64,000 nucleotides of DNA from Labilibaculum sp. (GCA_016342745.1 JAEINT010000021.1:1-64000); one strand, 5' to 3'; numbered from the stretch's first letter, positions 1-9,805 are shown. A program made the numbers and translations. The notes: generated from the letters alone by a model not told the origin.

Positions 1-77
1 TCGGCAGCAAATTCATGATATAGCTTTTTTGCTGTATCGGTCTCAAGGATAAAATCTTTATCTAAAAACTTTTTCAT
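1..77 (-). CDS. uxaC: Glucuronate isomerase, N-terminal fragment
   Basis: Only the first 25 codons lie in the window; the gene continues past position 1. Reading leftward from the ATG at 77-75, the product begins MKKFLDKDFILETDTAKKL and then YHEFAA. This closely resembles the start of Bacteroidota uronate isomerases (UxaC), which in the full protein is followed by a metal-binding HxH motif. The enzyme converts D-glucuronate to D-fructuronate (or D-galacturonate to D-tagaturonate) in the cytoplasm. Two palindromic operator-like sites lie 26 and 116 bp upstream of the ATG. The identification rests on a short N-terminus only. Confidence 0.7.
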   Translation of the reverse strand, partial: MKKFLDKDFILETDTAKKLYHEFAA

Positions 78-102
78 TCTTGTTATATTAGAATCTTGTT
101 CA

Positions 103-120
103 ACCGTTGCCGAACACGGA
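103..120. promoter_or_regulatory. Degenerate copy of the operator-like palindrome
   Basis: ACCGTTGCCGAACACGGA shares the CGAACACG half of the site at 193-210 and is an imperfect palindrome of the same length. The centres are 90 bp apart, about 8.6 helical turns. It sits 26 bp upstream of the uxaC ATG, where a bound repressor could block transcription. Confidence 0.4.
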
Positions 121-192
121 GCTTAGGCAAATAAAAATTTAAATCGATTGTTTATTGAAAATATTGTGCTTTGATTTAAATCGTGCATTACG

Positions 193-210
193 TTCGTGTT
201 CGAACACGAA
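193..210. promoter_or_regulatory. Perfect 18-bp palindrome, probable operator for uxaC
   Basis: TTCGTGTTCGAACACGAA is identical to its reverse complement. It lies 116 bp upstream of the uxaC start codon. Size and perfect symmetry fit a dimeric repressor site of the LacI or GntR type (inference). A degenerate copy sits 90 bp closer to the gene. Confidence 0.5.
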
Positions 211-623
211 GATAGGTGGTATTTACATTTTTTACAAGTTTCAAAATCAGATTTAAACTGAAACCAAGGCCGAAATAGGAAATATAAAAATAGCTATACT
301 CCTTTAAATCAGCGAGAGAATAGCTATTTCTATTGAATTATATGTCCTAAGTTGTTAAGGTGTTGAAACATGCTTATTTAGATAGGGTCTACGGAGTTTT
401 ATAAGGTAATCCCAGTTTTAAAGATGGCAAATTCTCAAAATCCAGTTTTTTCGTGTTTCAATTCTTTGCCATTTGTCGTTTCAATTGCCTAATTAAGAAA
501 GGATTCGGTTAATAATTTCATATCTCCAGTTCTGAGAATTGTTCCAGCATCAAAATCGATCTAGTGCGATTGCATTAAGAGAAAATCTGTTTGGAGGAAA
601 GTTCCCGCTTCTAATGGTATAAA

Positions 624-661
624 TAAAGGTCCCATAAATCAGTTGAATTATGGGACCTTTA
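624..661 (-). terminator. Intrinsic terminator downstream of hrpB
   Basis: A perfect 14-bp stem (624-637 with 648-661) encloses a 10-nt loop. It is about 100 bp past the hrpB stop codon. The stem is A/T-flanked on both sides, so it could work in either direction. Confidence 0.7.
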
Positions 662-759
662 TATTGGATTAAACCAATCCTACTAAAGAACAATTATTAT
701 TGCTGATTTCGTTTAAATAACTTCTTTCATCAATATCTAATGTATTTATTAGATGAGTT

Positions 760-3249
760 TTATTTTTGATTCTTTCTTTTTACCCCACGCAAAGCTTCTG
801 CTTGCAAAGGATTATCAGGCCAATGATGTTTTGGATAGCGTGCTTTTAATTCTTTACGAACTTCGAAATATGCATTGCCCCAAAAACTTGCCAAATCATT
901 CGTGATTTGAACCGGTTTAAAGCCCGGAGAAAGAAGATGCAACAGGATGTTTATTTTTCCATTGTTTACTTTTGGCGTTTCGAGCAAGCCAAATACCTCT
1001 TGAAGACGAACCGAAAGAATAGGAGCTTGCCCTTTTAGCTGGTAATTCAATTTGATATTGGATCCACTGGATACCTTTATTTTATCGGGAGCTAGTCGTT
1101 CTAGTTCTGATTGCAACTTATAATCTATATGATGTTGCAAAACGGTCTTCAGATCAATTTTTTTCAGATCCTCAGGTTTTTTGATATTGCTTAAATAGGG
1201 TGCCAGCCATTTCGAATTGGTTTCCAATAAATTCTTGGTGCTCACATCTGGCCAATTTTGTTCCGGATTCCAAATCTGTAAACTATTCACACGATTTTGC
1301 CATTGTTCCACTTCTTTATTAAAATCCAATAACCAAGCACCTTCTTTTGTAATTGCATCTGATATGGCTTGTACTTTTAATTCAGGATTAAAATTACGAA
1401 GCGGTTTGGTTTGCAGAATAATACTTCCAATTTTTAAATCGGAACTTGCCTGAAAACCTCCTTTTTTAGTATCCCAACTTACCGTTTCGATAGATTTAAC
1501 CATCGGAACCAAATCTTGTGGATTTAGAGGAGAGGCCAAAAAGATTTTACCAACTCCATCGTGAGCATGCATATTAGCAATTGCGAGCCATTCCTCATGT
1601 GCAAGATCATCTCGGTGACCAGCAGCGGCAATTTTCCCGTTTGCCAATTTAAATTGAGCATTATTGCCCGGAGTAGCATGTGCAATTCGTTCGGGATAGG
1701 CAAAAACCAAAATTAAGCCCGTTTCAAATGGATCTACTGTGCCATTATCCTCCTGAATATGGAGCATCTTTTGGTATTGTTTTGCACTTTTTGCAATTCG
1801 CATCAGCTTTTTATTTTTCAGATCTCCGCTTCGGTATCTTCTTAAAGCTTCAATTCTAAGATTGATATCTATACCAACCTCTCTGCCTAAGGGATCGCGT
1901 TCTTCAAGAATGGCTGCCACATCGCAGGCTAGAGCCGATAAACCTTCTTCTTTTGCCATTAGAAGCATATGAGCCAAACGAGGATGACATGGCAATTGAT
2001 GAATGGTTTTTCCATGCTTGGTGATCTGACCATTATTCAAAGCATCTAATTGATGTAATAATTCTCGTGCTTGCGCTATACTTCCTTTTGGAGGAGGGCT
2101 TAACCAAGTCAGACTGTTAATATCATCTACGCCCCATTTAGCCATTTCCAGTACCAACGAAGTCAAATCTGCTTGCTCTATTTCGGGTACGCGGTGTTCT
2201 TTTAATCTTAAATGAGTAGCCTTTGTCCACATGCGATAACAAACACCGGGTGCAAGTCTTCCAGCACGCCCTGCTCTCTGATCAGCCGAATCGCATGTAA
2301 TCTCTACTGTTTCAAGTTTTGATAAACCTGTATTCGGATTAAATTGTAATGTTCTGCCAAAACCACAATCCACAACACTTGTAATCCCCTCTATGGTTAA
2401 ACTGGTTTCGGCAATTGATGTGGACAATATAATTTTACGTTTGCCTTCTTTATGAGGCATAATGGCCGCATATTGTTTGCCTGCAGGTAACTGCCCATAT
2501 AATGGATGAATAGAAATGCCGCTGTGTTTTCTCTTTAGGATTTCTTCACATGATTTGATTTCTGCTTCACCAGGAAGAAAGACCAAAATATCTCCAGATT
2601 GTTCATTTACAGCTTTGCCAACTACACTTGCTGTTAATTCGGCTAATAGATAGGGATCGGTTTCTCCTGTATATTTAATTTCTACAGGATATTGTCGACC
2701 TTCACTCACAATGGATGGAGCATTTAATATATTTTTCAATTTGGGCATGTCTAAAGTAGCAGACATGATTAGTAAGCGCAAATCAGGACGTAAAACTTGC
2801 TGCGCCTCTCTCGCTAGTGCCAAAGCTACATCTGCAAATAGACTGCGTTCATGAAATTCATCAAAAATAACCAAACCAACACCTTCCAAGGCATTATCAG
2901 ATTGCAGCATTCTTGTTAAAATCCCCTCGGTAACTACTTCCAGCTGAGTGTTTGCTCTGGTGCAATTATCAAATCGAATTCTGTATCCAACCCGTTCACC
3001 AACTTTTTCACCAAGTAATTCGGACAAACGCATAGCAATGGAACGAGCAGCCAAACGACGAGGTTCAAGCATGATGATTTTTTGTCCGTTCAACCAGTTT
3101 TCCTCGAGCAAAGCAAGCGGCAATAATGTACTTTTACCGGCTCCAGGAGGCGCATTTACAAGTAAGGTATTGGTTTCCGATAATTGTTCTTTTACCTCTT
3201 CAATAACCTCAGTAATGGGCAAGTCAAATGTGTATGGATCGAATTTCAA
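760..3249 (-). CDS. hrpB: ATP-dependent RNA helicase HrpB
   Basis: 829 aa, the usual length for bacterial HrpB, a superfamily 2 DEAH-type helicase of unclear cellular role. The N-terminus carries the P-loop PPGAGKST (about residues 34-41). Further on are FDEFHERS (motif II with the DEFH variant typical of HrpB), MSATLD (motif III), STSIAETSLTIEGI, and QRAGRAGR (motif VI). The C-terminal half has the HrpB-specific extension, including NPLQAEALRG near the end. It is transcribed alone on the minus strand and ends at a strong terminator. It is probably core chromosome and lies just outside the putative island boundary at 3724. Confidence 0.95.
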   Translation of the reverse strand: MKFDPYTFDLPITEVIEEVKEQLSETNTLLVNAPPGAGKSTLLPLALLEENWLNGQKIIMLEPRRLAARSIAMRLSELLGEKVGERVGYRIRFDNCTRANTQLEVVTEGILTRMLQSDNALEGVGLVIFDEFHERSLFADVALALAREAQQVLRPDLRLLIMSATLDMPKLKNILNAPSIVSEGRQYPVEIKYTGETDPYLLAELTASVVGKAVNEQSGDILVFLPGEAEIKSCEEILKRKHSGISIHPLYGQLPAGKQYAAIMPHKEGKRKIILSTSIAETSLTIEGITSVVDCGFGRTLQFNPNTGLSKLETVEITCDSADQRAGRAGRLAPGVCYRMWTKATHLRLKEHRVPEIEQADLTSLVLEMAKWGVDDINSLTWLSPPPKGSIAQARELLHQLDALNNGQITKHGKTIHQLPCHPRLAHMLLMAKEEGLSALACDVAAILEERDPLGREVGIDINLRIEALRRYRSGDLKNKKLMRIAKSAKQYQKMLHIQEDNGTVDPFETGLILVFAYPERIAHATPGNNAQFKLANGKIAAAGHRDDLAHEEWLAIANMHAHDGVGKIFLASPLNPQDLVPMVKSIETVSWDTKKGGFQASSDLKIGSIILQTKPLRNFNPELKVQAISDAITKEGAWLLDFNKEVEQWQNRVNSLQIWNPEQNWPDVSTKNLLETNSKWLAPYLSNIKKPEDLKKIDLKTVLQHHIDYKLQSELERLAPDKIKVSSGSNIKLNYQLKGQAPILSVRLQEVFGLLETPKVNNGKINILLHLLSPGFKPVQITNDLASFWGNAYFEVRKELKARYPKHHWPDNPLQAEALRGVKRKNQK

Positions 3250-3671
3250 GTTTCTTTAGATTTTGTATTCTGCAAAAATAGTTAAATGAAATAAAGGAGT
3301 TGGCGCGGAACACAATGAATGTTACAGGAAATATACAAGGCTTTCAGTTTAAATCGTTTACTGATGCATATAAGCAGCGACTCTATTGAAAATTGGTGCT
3401 AAAAAATAAAAAGGTGAAAGCCTCAGAGCTTTCACAAGCGAAAAAGCTAATCCTGTAAAGCAACAAAAGAGAAATAGTTTGTCTCATTTCCACAAGTTTT
3501 TAAGTGCTTTAAATCTAGCAAATGCGTCATTTTTGAGCGGGGCAAAATAGTTTGTTGCAGTGTATTAGCAACTGTGTGCGGTGTGGTGTTTTTCAACTTT
3601 CTAATCTACACCTTTCAAAACACCATTACAATGCACTTTTTGGTGTTTAAATCGCCTGGAGCTAAATGAAG

Positions 3672-3703
3672 AAAGCCTTGTAAACGTTAGTTTACAAGGC
3701 TTT
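3672..3703 (-). terminator. Hairpin next to the tRNA-Ser 3'-end copy
   Basis: A 14-bp stem (3672-3685 with 3690-3703) closes a GTTA loop. On the minus strand it lies 21 bp past the tRNA-like fragment at 3724-3741. The intact tRNA-Ser gene has a hairpin of the same size about 20 bp beyond its own 3' end. The left hairpin may therefore be the original terminator of the tRNA gene, displaced when the island inserted (inference). Confidence 0.55.
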
Positions 3704-3723
3704 TCTTTCTGTTGCATTTCTGC

Positions 3724-3741
3724 GTGGCGGAGAAAGAGGGA
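3724..3741. repeat. 18-bp direct repeat of the tRNA-Ser 3' end (putative distal att site)
   Basis: GTGGCGGAGAAAGAGGGA is identical to 34954-34971, which covers the last 17 nt of the tRNA-Ser gene plus one base. It has the same orientation as that copy. Identity stops sharply on both sides. Chance occurrence of an 18-bp match is very unlikely. The natural reading is the far attachment site of an element integrated at the tRNA 3' end. Confidence 0.65.
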
Positions 3742-3932
3742 GTATATTGATTGTGTTAAAGCATCATATTTATAGTCTTTAAGAGCACTGTGGTTGGTTA
3801 GTGTTCACTTGGGAGTTCACTCATGTTGATAACTAAGTATTGTCATATTCTCCAAGGGTCTTTTTAAATTCACCAATTTGGTTGTTATCCTAGCTTAAGC
3901 CCAAAAGAAGAACATCTCCCGCATTGGTATGC

Positions 3933-4310
3933 TTAGTCATATTTCCAAATACAGTTCTTGTGATCATCGACGAATTGTGAATAAGCATAGTTATGACCAA
4001 ATACATGTATGTTTTCAATTATTTCGGTATGATGTTGATGTTTAAATATTTTTACTATGAAATTTGCTCGTCCATTCATACAACCAACAGTTGAAATGAT
4101 CCAAAGCTCATCACGAATCCTAACATCTCCATTTTTGTATTTATATCCTTTCAAAATCTTACCTCAGGGACCAATGTTGAGTTCTTTAAATTTAGGAGGA
4201 TACTCATATTCCATGCAGACCGACAAATTCAGTTTTACATTTTGAACATGAACATTTTCGCCAGAATGAATATTGATCAAGGTGGATGATTTAATAATGA
4301 TCGGATTGAG
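3933..4310 (-). pseudogene. Decayed reading frame of unknown function
   Basis: Reading leftward from about 4310, one frame stays open for roughly 125 codons except for a single TGA at 4166-4164. The part after the stop (73 codons) has a protein-like composition and ends with stretches such as NIHVFGHNYAYS and DDHKNCIWKYD. The part before it includes MEYEYPPKFKELNIGP. I recognise no family. It could also be a chance frame; the continuity across the stop is the only argument for a former gene. Confidence 0.3.
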
Positions 4311-4899
4311 ATGATTTCATGAGTTATACAACTTCTTTTTTTTGCGATTTGAGGCGGTAAGGTAAATAATCCATCAAAATATGAAGGAGGGGAATCCTTT
4401 CTTTCTTTTTTGAAAAATTAATCTTAAATCTCCAAATCTAATAGTTGCATTTACTAATTTAATTTGGGATATATTGAATCAGGTGGTGTTAGTTGGGGAG
4501 ATCATTTGGATTCTGAGATGATACTCGATCAAAACATTTGGAGAACCCTGCGAGTCTAAATGTTGAAGATAATTTGTATTCCATTATAAGGTTAACTATA
4601 TCTGTTTATTCTCTCAAAGATACTTTTGTTAAAGTATTACAGCTTTAAAGCTTGCTACTATTTGCTTAATTGTTTAATTCAAAAATATTACCTATTGTAT
4701 TTAGGGATCTTTTAATTGCAAATTAGAGTTTAATCATTTGTAAGTCTTTTTATGTGGCTGATAATGTGTGTGGTATTGTGTTTTTTAGTCTTCCTGAATT
4801 AACATTTATAGCATAGGATGGTAACATTAGTAACATGTCTGTTATCATTTAAACCCTTAATCGTTAACAAATTTTAACATGTAAGAATAAGACCCGTAA

Positions 4900-4907
4900 T
4901 ATATTTG
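4900..4907 (+). promoter_or_regulatory. Promoter -7 element for susC
   Basis: TATATTTG matches the Bacteroidota TAnnTTTG consensus and lies 41 bp before the susC ATG. No TTTG is found at the expected -33 position (around 4877), which fits a promoter needing an activator such as the locus's own hybrid two-component protein. TAACAT/AACATGT motifs recur around it (4822, 4831, 4875, 4909). Confidence 0.5.
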
Positions 4908-4948
4908 CAACATGTTTAATAACCGAGTTTTATTTAAATCTGATTTCT

Positions 4949-7900
4949 ATGATGATTAAAAAAGCGAAACAAAAGATTCCGGTGCAATCCTTATCAAGGC
5001 AGTTGCTTATTTTTACTGGAATTGCGCTAATGTTGCTTTCTGCAACTGTGGCATATGGGCAGACAGAACGAACCGTAACTGGTGTTGTTGTATCTGCGAC
5101 AGACAATACGCCAATACCAGGTACGAATGTAGTTATAAAAGGAACTACGATTGGTGGAAGTACCGATATCGATGGAAACTTTTCTATTCAAGTTAACGAA
5201 AACGATGTCGTAGTTTTTTCTTTTATTGGTTTTAGATCTCAAGAAGTTCTTATTTCCAATCAGCAGGTAGTAAATATTATATTGGTTGAAGATGTATCCA
5301 GTCTTGATGAAGTCATCGTTGTTGGTTATGGTGTTCAACAGAAAAAATTAGTGACTGGTGCTACTTCTCAGATGAAGGGAGATGCAATTCAAAAGCAAAA
5401 TGCAACTAACCCTTTACAAGCCATGCAGGGGCAAACGGCCGGTGTTAATATTGCGTCTACTTCTGGGCAACCAGGATCTGACATGAGAGTAACAATTCGG
5501 GGTATTGGTACGGTTGGGGACTCTCAACCACTCTATATTATTGATGGAGTTCAAGGAGATATCACAACGGTTAATGCTTCGGATATTGAAAGTCTGGATG
5601 TGTTAAAAGATGCTGCGTCTGCCGCCATTTATGGTTCTCAGGCCGCTAATGGTGTAGTTTTGGTTACTACAAAACAAGGAAAAGCAGGAAAGGCTCAAAT
5701 TTCCTTTGATGCTTATTATGGTGTGCAAAATGTAGCAAGAACCACTGATATGCTGAACAGTAATGAATACATTTCAATCATGCAGGAGCAAGCCTTAAAC
5801 TCAGGGTCTGCTTTGTACGATGCAAGTGTTTTTGAAGGTGGGGCCGATACCGATTGGGTGAATCAAATGTTTGATGACAATGCTGTTACTGAGAATTATT
5901 CACTTGGAATTACCGGAGGAACAGATGCTTCTGTTTATGCTATTTCCTTATCCTATATTGATCAGGAAGGTGTTGTAGGCGGAGCAGATGTATCGAATTA
6001 TGAACGATATGGATTCCGTGTTAATACAGAGCACAAATTGTATGAAAATATTTTAAAGATTGGCCAGCACATGAACTTCAATTATATTAAGAATAATGGA
6101 GTTGCAGTTGGCAATCAATACAGCAATAGCTTAAGAGGTGCGTTTGGTACGTCTCCTTTATCACCAGTTTATAGTGATAATAATATTTATGAGAGTCCTT
6201 ATAACGACACATCTAATTCACAATGGAATACTGGCGATGGTAATCCTTACGGAGCATTAATGACTAACAATAAAAATGCTAATGATCAGCAAAAGATGCT
6301 TGCTGATATTTATGCGGAGTTAGAGCCTGTTAAAAATTTAAAAATCAAATCATTGTTTGGTTTTAACTATTATGCTTCTGAATATAGAAGTTATTCACCA
6401 TTGTATCAGTTCTCTATTTATTCGTACAACAATGATCACACCACAGTGAATCAAAGTATGAGTAAAGGACATACCATGACTTGGACCAATACAGCAAGTT
6501 ATAGTTTTGATATTAATGAAGTGCATAAGTTTGATGTGTTGGCAGGTATGGAAGTTGTTCGATTTCAGGGAAGTGATTTAAATGGCTCGAACTGGGATTT
6601 GCTCTCACAGTTTAATAATTTCGGAGGAGCTTATCTTAATAATACAAGTGGACAAGCAGAGTTAGATAAAGATCCGGAAACTGGTGACGTAAAAGGAGTT
6701 ATTGAGAAACGTACAGTTGGAGGTGGACCGGCGGTAAAATCACGTCGTCAATCCTATTTTGGTCGTTTGGGATACAACTACAAAGAGAAATATATGCTAA
6801 ATGCGACTTTGCGTGCAGATGCTTCATCAAAGTTTACCAAAGGCAATCGTTGGGGGTATTTCCCATCTGTTTCAGCAGGTTGGGTGGCAACAAATGAGTC
6901 GTTTATGGAAGGTGCTAATGAGTGGATGGACTTTTTAAAGGTTCGCGTAAGTTGGGGACAAGTAGGGAACCAGTCTATTGATGATTTTCAATATGCAGCA
7001 CCTATTAATACATCAACTAATTTTTCAGGATCTGATCCAGCGGCTAATTATGTGTTTGGTACTGCATTGGTAAATACACCGGGAGCTTATCCAAGTAGAT
7101 TATCCAACCCGAATGTAAAGTGGGAAACCTCAGAACAAACCAATATTGGTGTAGATGCTTATTTTATGAATAGTCGTTTGGGTGTTAATGCTGATTTTTA
7201 TGTAAAAACAACTAAGGACTGGCTGGTTACAGCACCAATTTTAGCAACTGCAGGCGCATCTGCTCCTGTTATTAATGGTGGTGATGTTAAAAATACCGGG
7301 ATTGAGTTAGCCTTGTCTTGGTCTGATCATATAGGCGATTTACACTACCATATAGGTGTTAATGGAGCTTATAATAAAAACGAGGTGGGGCAAATTCCTA
7401 CTGATGATGGAATTATTCATGGCTTATCAAATATGTTGTATGATAATTCACCAGAGTTTTACCGGGCTGAGAATGGTCATGCTATTGGATATTTCTGGGG
7501 CTATGAAACAGCAGGGATATTCCAAAATGAAGCTGAGATACAAGCCTGGCGCGATGCGGGCAATGGGATTTTGCAGGACGGCGTAAAACCAGGTGATGTG
7601 AAATATGTAGATCAGGATAAAGATGGAATTGTAAATTCTGACGATAAAATAGATTTAGGTAGTGGTATTCCCGATTTGACTTATGGTTTTAATTTTAATT
7701 TGGACTACAAAGGATTTGATTTGGCAATTTCTGCTAATGGTGTTGTAGGTAATGAAATTGTACAGTCGTACCGGAACCAGGGAAATAAGAAATCAAATTA
7801 CACAACAGCCATATTGCAGCGCTGGACTGGTGAAGGAACCTCCAATAACATGCCACGTGTTTCAGAAACTAATGTAAACTGGCAATTCTCTGATCTTTAT

Positions 7901-8149
7901 ATTCAAAATGGAGACTTCTTGCGAATTAGCAATATTGCACTGGGATATGATTTTAGCAGATTAACTCAAAACTCACTATTCAGTCAGTTAAGATTATATG
8001 CCGCTGTTCAGAACGCCTTTACTTTTACAAAGTATGATGGTATGGATCCGGAAATAGGATATGGAACAGAAAGTTGGGTGTCGGGTGTTGATTTGGGATA
8101 CTACCCACGTCCTCGTACTTTCCTGATAGGTGTTAATCTTAAGTTTTAA
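4949..8149 (+). CDS. susC: SusC-like TonB-dependent outer-membrane glycan transporter
   Basis: 1066 aa. A signal peptide ends near AYGQ (about residue 38). It is followed by a CarboxypepD_reg-like domain (about 45-125), the linker LDEVIVVGYG typical of SusC proteins, a plug domain containing IRGIGTVGDSQPLYIIDG and LKDAASAAIYGSQAANG, and a long 22-strand-type barrel ending in an aromatic-poor VNLKF. SusC imports oligosaccharides across the outer membrane in a complex with SusD. First gene of the locus, 21 bp before susD. The first ATG (4949) is followed at once by a second (4952); either may start the protein. From the enzymes around it, the cargo is probably xyloglucan oligosaccharides (inference). 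Confidence 0.95.
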   Translation: MMIKKAKQKIPVQSLSRQLLIFTGIALMLLSATVAYGQTERTVTGVVVSATDNTPIPGTNVVIKGTTIGGSTDIDGNFSIQVNENDVVVFSFIGFRSQEVLISNQQVVNIILVEDVSSLDEVIVVGYGVQQKKLVTGATSQMKGDAIQKQNATNPLQAMQGQTAGVNIASTSGQPGSDMRVTIRGIGTVGDSQPLYIIDGVQGDITTVNASDIESLDVLKDAASAAIYGSQAANGVVLVTTKQGKAGKAQISFDAYYGVQNVARTTDMLNSNEYISIMQEQALNSGSALYDASVFEGGADTDWVNQMFDDNAVTENYSLGITGGTDASVYAISLSYIDQEGVVGGADVSNYERYGFRVNTEHKLYENILKIGQHMNFNYIKNNGVAVGNQYSNSLRGAFGTSPLSPVYSDNNIYESPYNDTSNSQWNTGDGNPYGALMTNNKNANDQQKMLADIYAELEPVKNLKIKSLFGFNYYASEYRSYSPLYQFSIYSYNNDHTTVNQSMSKGHTMTWTNTASYSFDINEVHKFDVLAGMEVVRFQGSDLNGSNWDLLSQFNNFGGAYLNNTSGQAELDKDPETGDVKGVIEKRTVGGGPAVKSRRQSYFGRLGYNYKEKYMLNATLRADASSKFTKGNRWGYFPSVSAGWVATNESFMEGANEWMDFLKVRVSWGQVGNQSIDDFQYAAPINTSTNFSGSDPAANYVFGTALVNTPGAYPSRLSNPNVKWETSEQTNIGVDAYFMNSRLGVNADFYVKTTKDWLVTAPILATAGASAPVINGGDVKNTGIELALSWSDHIGDLHYHIGVNGAYNKNEVGQIPTDDGIIHGLSNMLYDNSPEFYRAENGHAIGYFWGYETAGIFQNEAEIQAWRDAGNGILQDGVKPGDVKYVDQDKDGIVNSDDKIDLGSGIPDLTYGFNFNLDYKGFDLAISANGVVGNEIVQSYRNQGNKKSNYTTAILQRWTGEGTSNNMPRVSETNVNWQFSDLYIQNGDFLRISNIALGYDFSRLTQNSLFSQLRLYAAVQNAFTFTKYDGMDPEIGYGTESWVSGVDLGYYPRPRTFLIGVNLKF

Positions 8150-8170
8150 TGTTGATAAAGATTTAGAATT

Positions 8171-9805
8171 ATGAACAAAATAAAATTAAATATTCTAACA
8201 TTAGGAATGGCGGGTCTGGGATTATTCTCTTGCTCAGAATCATTCCTGGATGTAGAACCGGAGACCTCCATTTTTGATAGTAACTTTTACAAAACAGAGG
8301 CTGATTTTGAAATGGCTTTGGTCGGTTGTTACGACGGATATCAGAGAACAACATCCGATGGAGGAACAGCTTTCTACATAGCTTCAGAGCTTCTATCAGA
8401 TGAATGTTTTGGTGGAGCAGGTGCGGGGGATGATCGAAACAATCAACTTTTAGATCGATTTGATTTAAGTCAGGCACCTTCCTACAACGATATTTTTAAC
8501 GAGACATGGAAATCCTATTATGCTGGAATTTTTCGTTGTAATAAGTTGCTAACGAAACTGGATGGTATTAGCTGGGAAGGAAAAGAAGATACTCGTAACA
8601 GAATAGAAGGTGAGACTCGTTATTTACGTGCGGTATTGTATTTCGATTTAGTACGATTATTTAATAAAGTGCCTTTGCTGCTTGAACCTACTACCGATAA
8701 TGTGGTACAATCGGAACCATCAGCTATTTATAAAGTAATTGCTGAAGATTTAAAGTTTGCTGCTGAAAATATTAATCAGCCTGCCTATTCAGCTTCATGG
8801 GCTGCCTCAAATGATGGCCGAGCTACACAATGGGCTGCTAAAGCCGTGTTGGGAAGAGTATTCTTATTTTATACAGGTTATTATGGTACTGCCGATTTAG
8901 AGGGAGTGGTTGATAAAACCTATGTGTTGGCAGGTCTTGAGAATGTGATATCAGAAGGTGGATTTTCTCTTATTTTAGATTATAAAAATCTATGGCAAGC
9001 AGCATCTAGTATACCTGATATAGAAAACAATACGTTGGTTAGTACTTGGGCTGGAAGAGGAAACTCGGAAGCTGTATTTACGCAAAAATTCAACTATACT
9101 TCCGATTATAATGGAAATGTTGATGGAAACAGATGGTTGGTAATGATGGGATTGAGAGAAACCACCTCTTCACCTTATGGATACGGATGGGGATTATGCA
9201 CAGTAAATCCTAAAACTTTCCAGAGTTTTGATACTGATGATCAGCGGAAAACAGCCTCAGTTATTGATTTTGTTTCGGAAGGGGTTATAGATGCTCTTGA
9301 TTTATCCAAATGCCGTGAATATACCGGATATTGTAATAAAAAATACATCCCTCTTGCTCTTCCTGATGGAACTTATGTTGTTGAAGGTTTAGGTGAAGGT
9401 GATAACCAAATTTCACAATTTCAGGATTTTATTGTGATGCGCTATTCTGATGTTTTATTAATGGCTGCTGAGTTGGGCAGTGCAAAGGCTCAAACATACT
9501 TTGATGAAGTAAGAGGACGGGCAGGTTTAGGTACTAAAACTGTAACGAAGGAAGCCATTATGGCAGAACGTCGAGTAGAGTTTGCTTTTGAAGGAATTAG
9601 ATATTGGGATTTATTGCGTCAGGGAATTGATGTAGCCGCGGCTGCGATTGCAGAAGATGGATCAGAAGTATTAAGTGCTAATGTTGCTGATTTTATTACG
9701 ATCACAGAGGCAAACATCAAAAAAACGAATGGTTTTATGCAAATTCCAAATACACAAATTACTCTTTCGAATGGTGTCTTGAAGCAAAATGCAGGATGGG
9801 AGTAG
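8171..9805 (+). CDS. susD: SusD-like surface glycan-binding lipoprotein
   Basis: 544 aa. The signal peptide ends in a lipobox with the lipid-bearing cysteine at residue 21 (GLFSCSES). Then comes FLDVEPETS, typical of the SusD N-terminus, and the helical TPR-like region that embraces SusC. The C-terminal RagB/SusD domain contains DVLLMAAELGSAKAQTYFDEVRGRAG and EFAFEGIRYWDLLRQG, which are hallmark motifs. It forms the lid of the SusC channel on the cell surface and binds the incoming oligosaccharide. It is cotranscribed with susC. Confidence 0.95.
   Translation: MNKIKLNILTLGMAGLGLFSCSESFLDVEPETSIFDSNFYKTEADFEMALVGCYDGYQRTTSDGGTAFYIASELLSDECFGGAGAGDDRNNQLLDRFDLSQAPSYNDIFNETWKSYYAGIFRCNKLLTKLDGISWEGKEDTRNRIEGETRYLRAVLYFDLVRLFNKVPLLLEPTTDNVVQSEPSAIYKVIAEDLKFAAENINQPAYSASWAASNDGRATQWAAKAVLGRVFLFYTGYYGTADLEGVVDKTYVLAGLENVISEGGFSLILDYKNLWQAASSIPDIENNTLVSTWAGRGNSEAVFTQKFNYTSDYNGNVDGNRWLVMMGLRETTSSPYGYGWGLCTVNPKTFQSFDTDDQRKTASVIDFVSEGVIDALDLSKCREYTGYCNKKYIPLALPDGTYVVEGLGEGDNQISQFQDFIVMRYSDVLLMAAELGSAKAQTYFDEVRGRAGLGTKTVTKEAIMAERRVEFAFEGIRYWDLLRQGIDVAAAAIAEDGSEVLSANVADFITITEANIKKTNGFMQIPNTQITLSNGVLKQNAGWE

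Larger units (their letters stand above)
78..759. other. Intergenic region between uxaC and hrpB
   Basis: No convincing gene is visible. The region holds two operator-like palindromes near uxaC, a strong hairpin at 624-661 that serves hrpB, and at 601-618 a short sequence that recurs with two mismatches at 34849-34866. Positions about 211-600 show nothing recognisable. Confidence 0.6.
3250..4948. other. Intergenic region from hrpB to susC, spanning the left island boundary
   Basis: This 1.7-kb stretch contains a small hairpin (3414-3421 with 3428-3435), a terminator-like hairpin at 3672-3703, the 18-bp copy of the tRNA-Ser 3' end at 3724-3741, a decayed reading frame at 3933-4310, and the susC promoter region with repeated TAACAT motifs (4821-4914). 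No intact gene of convincing length is present. About 4330-4800 shows nothing I can name. Confidence 0.6.
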
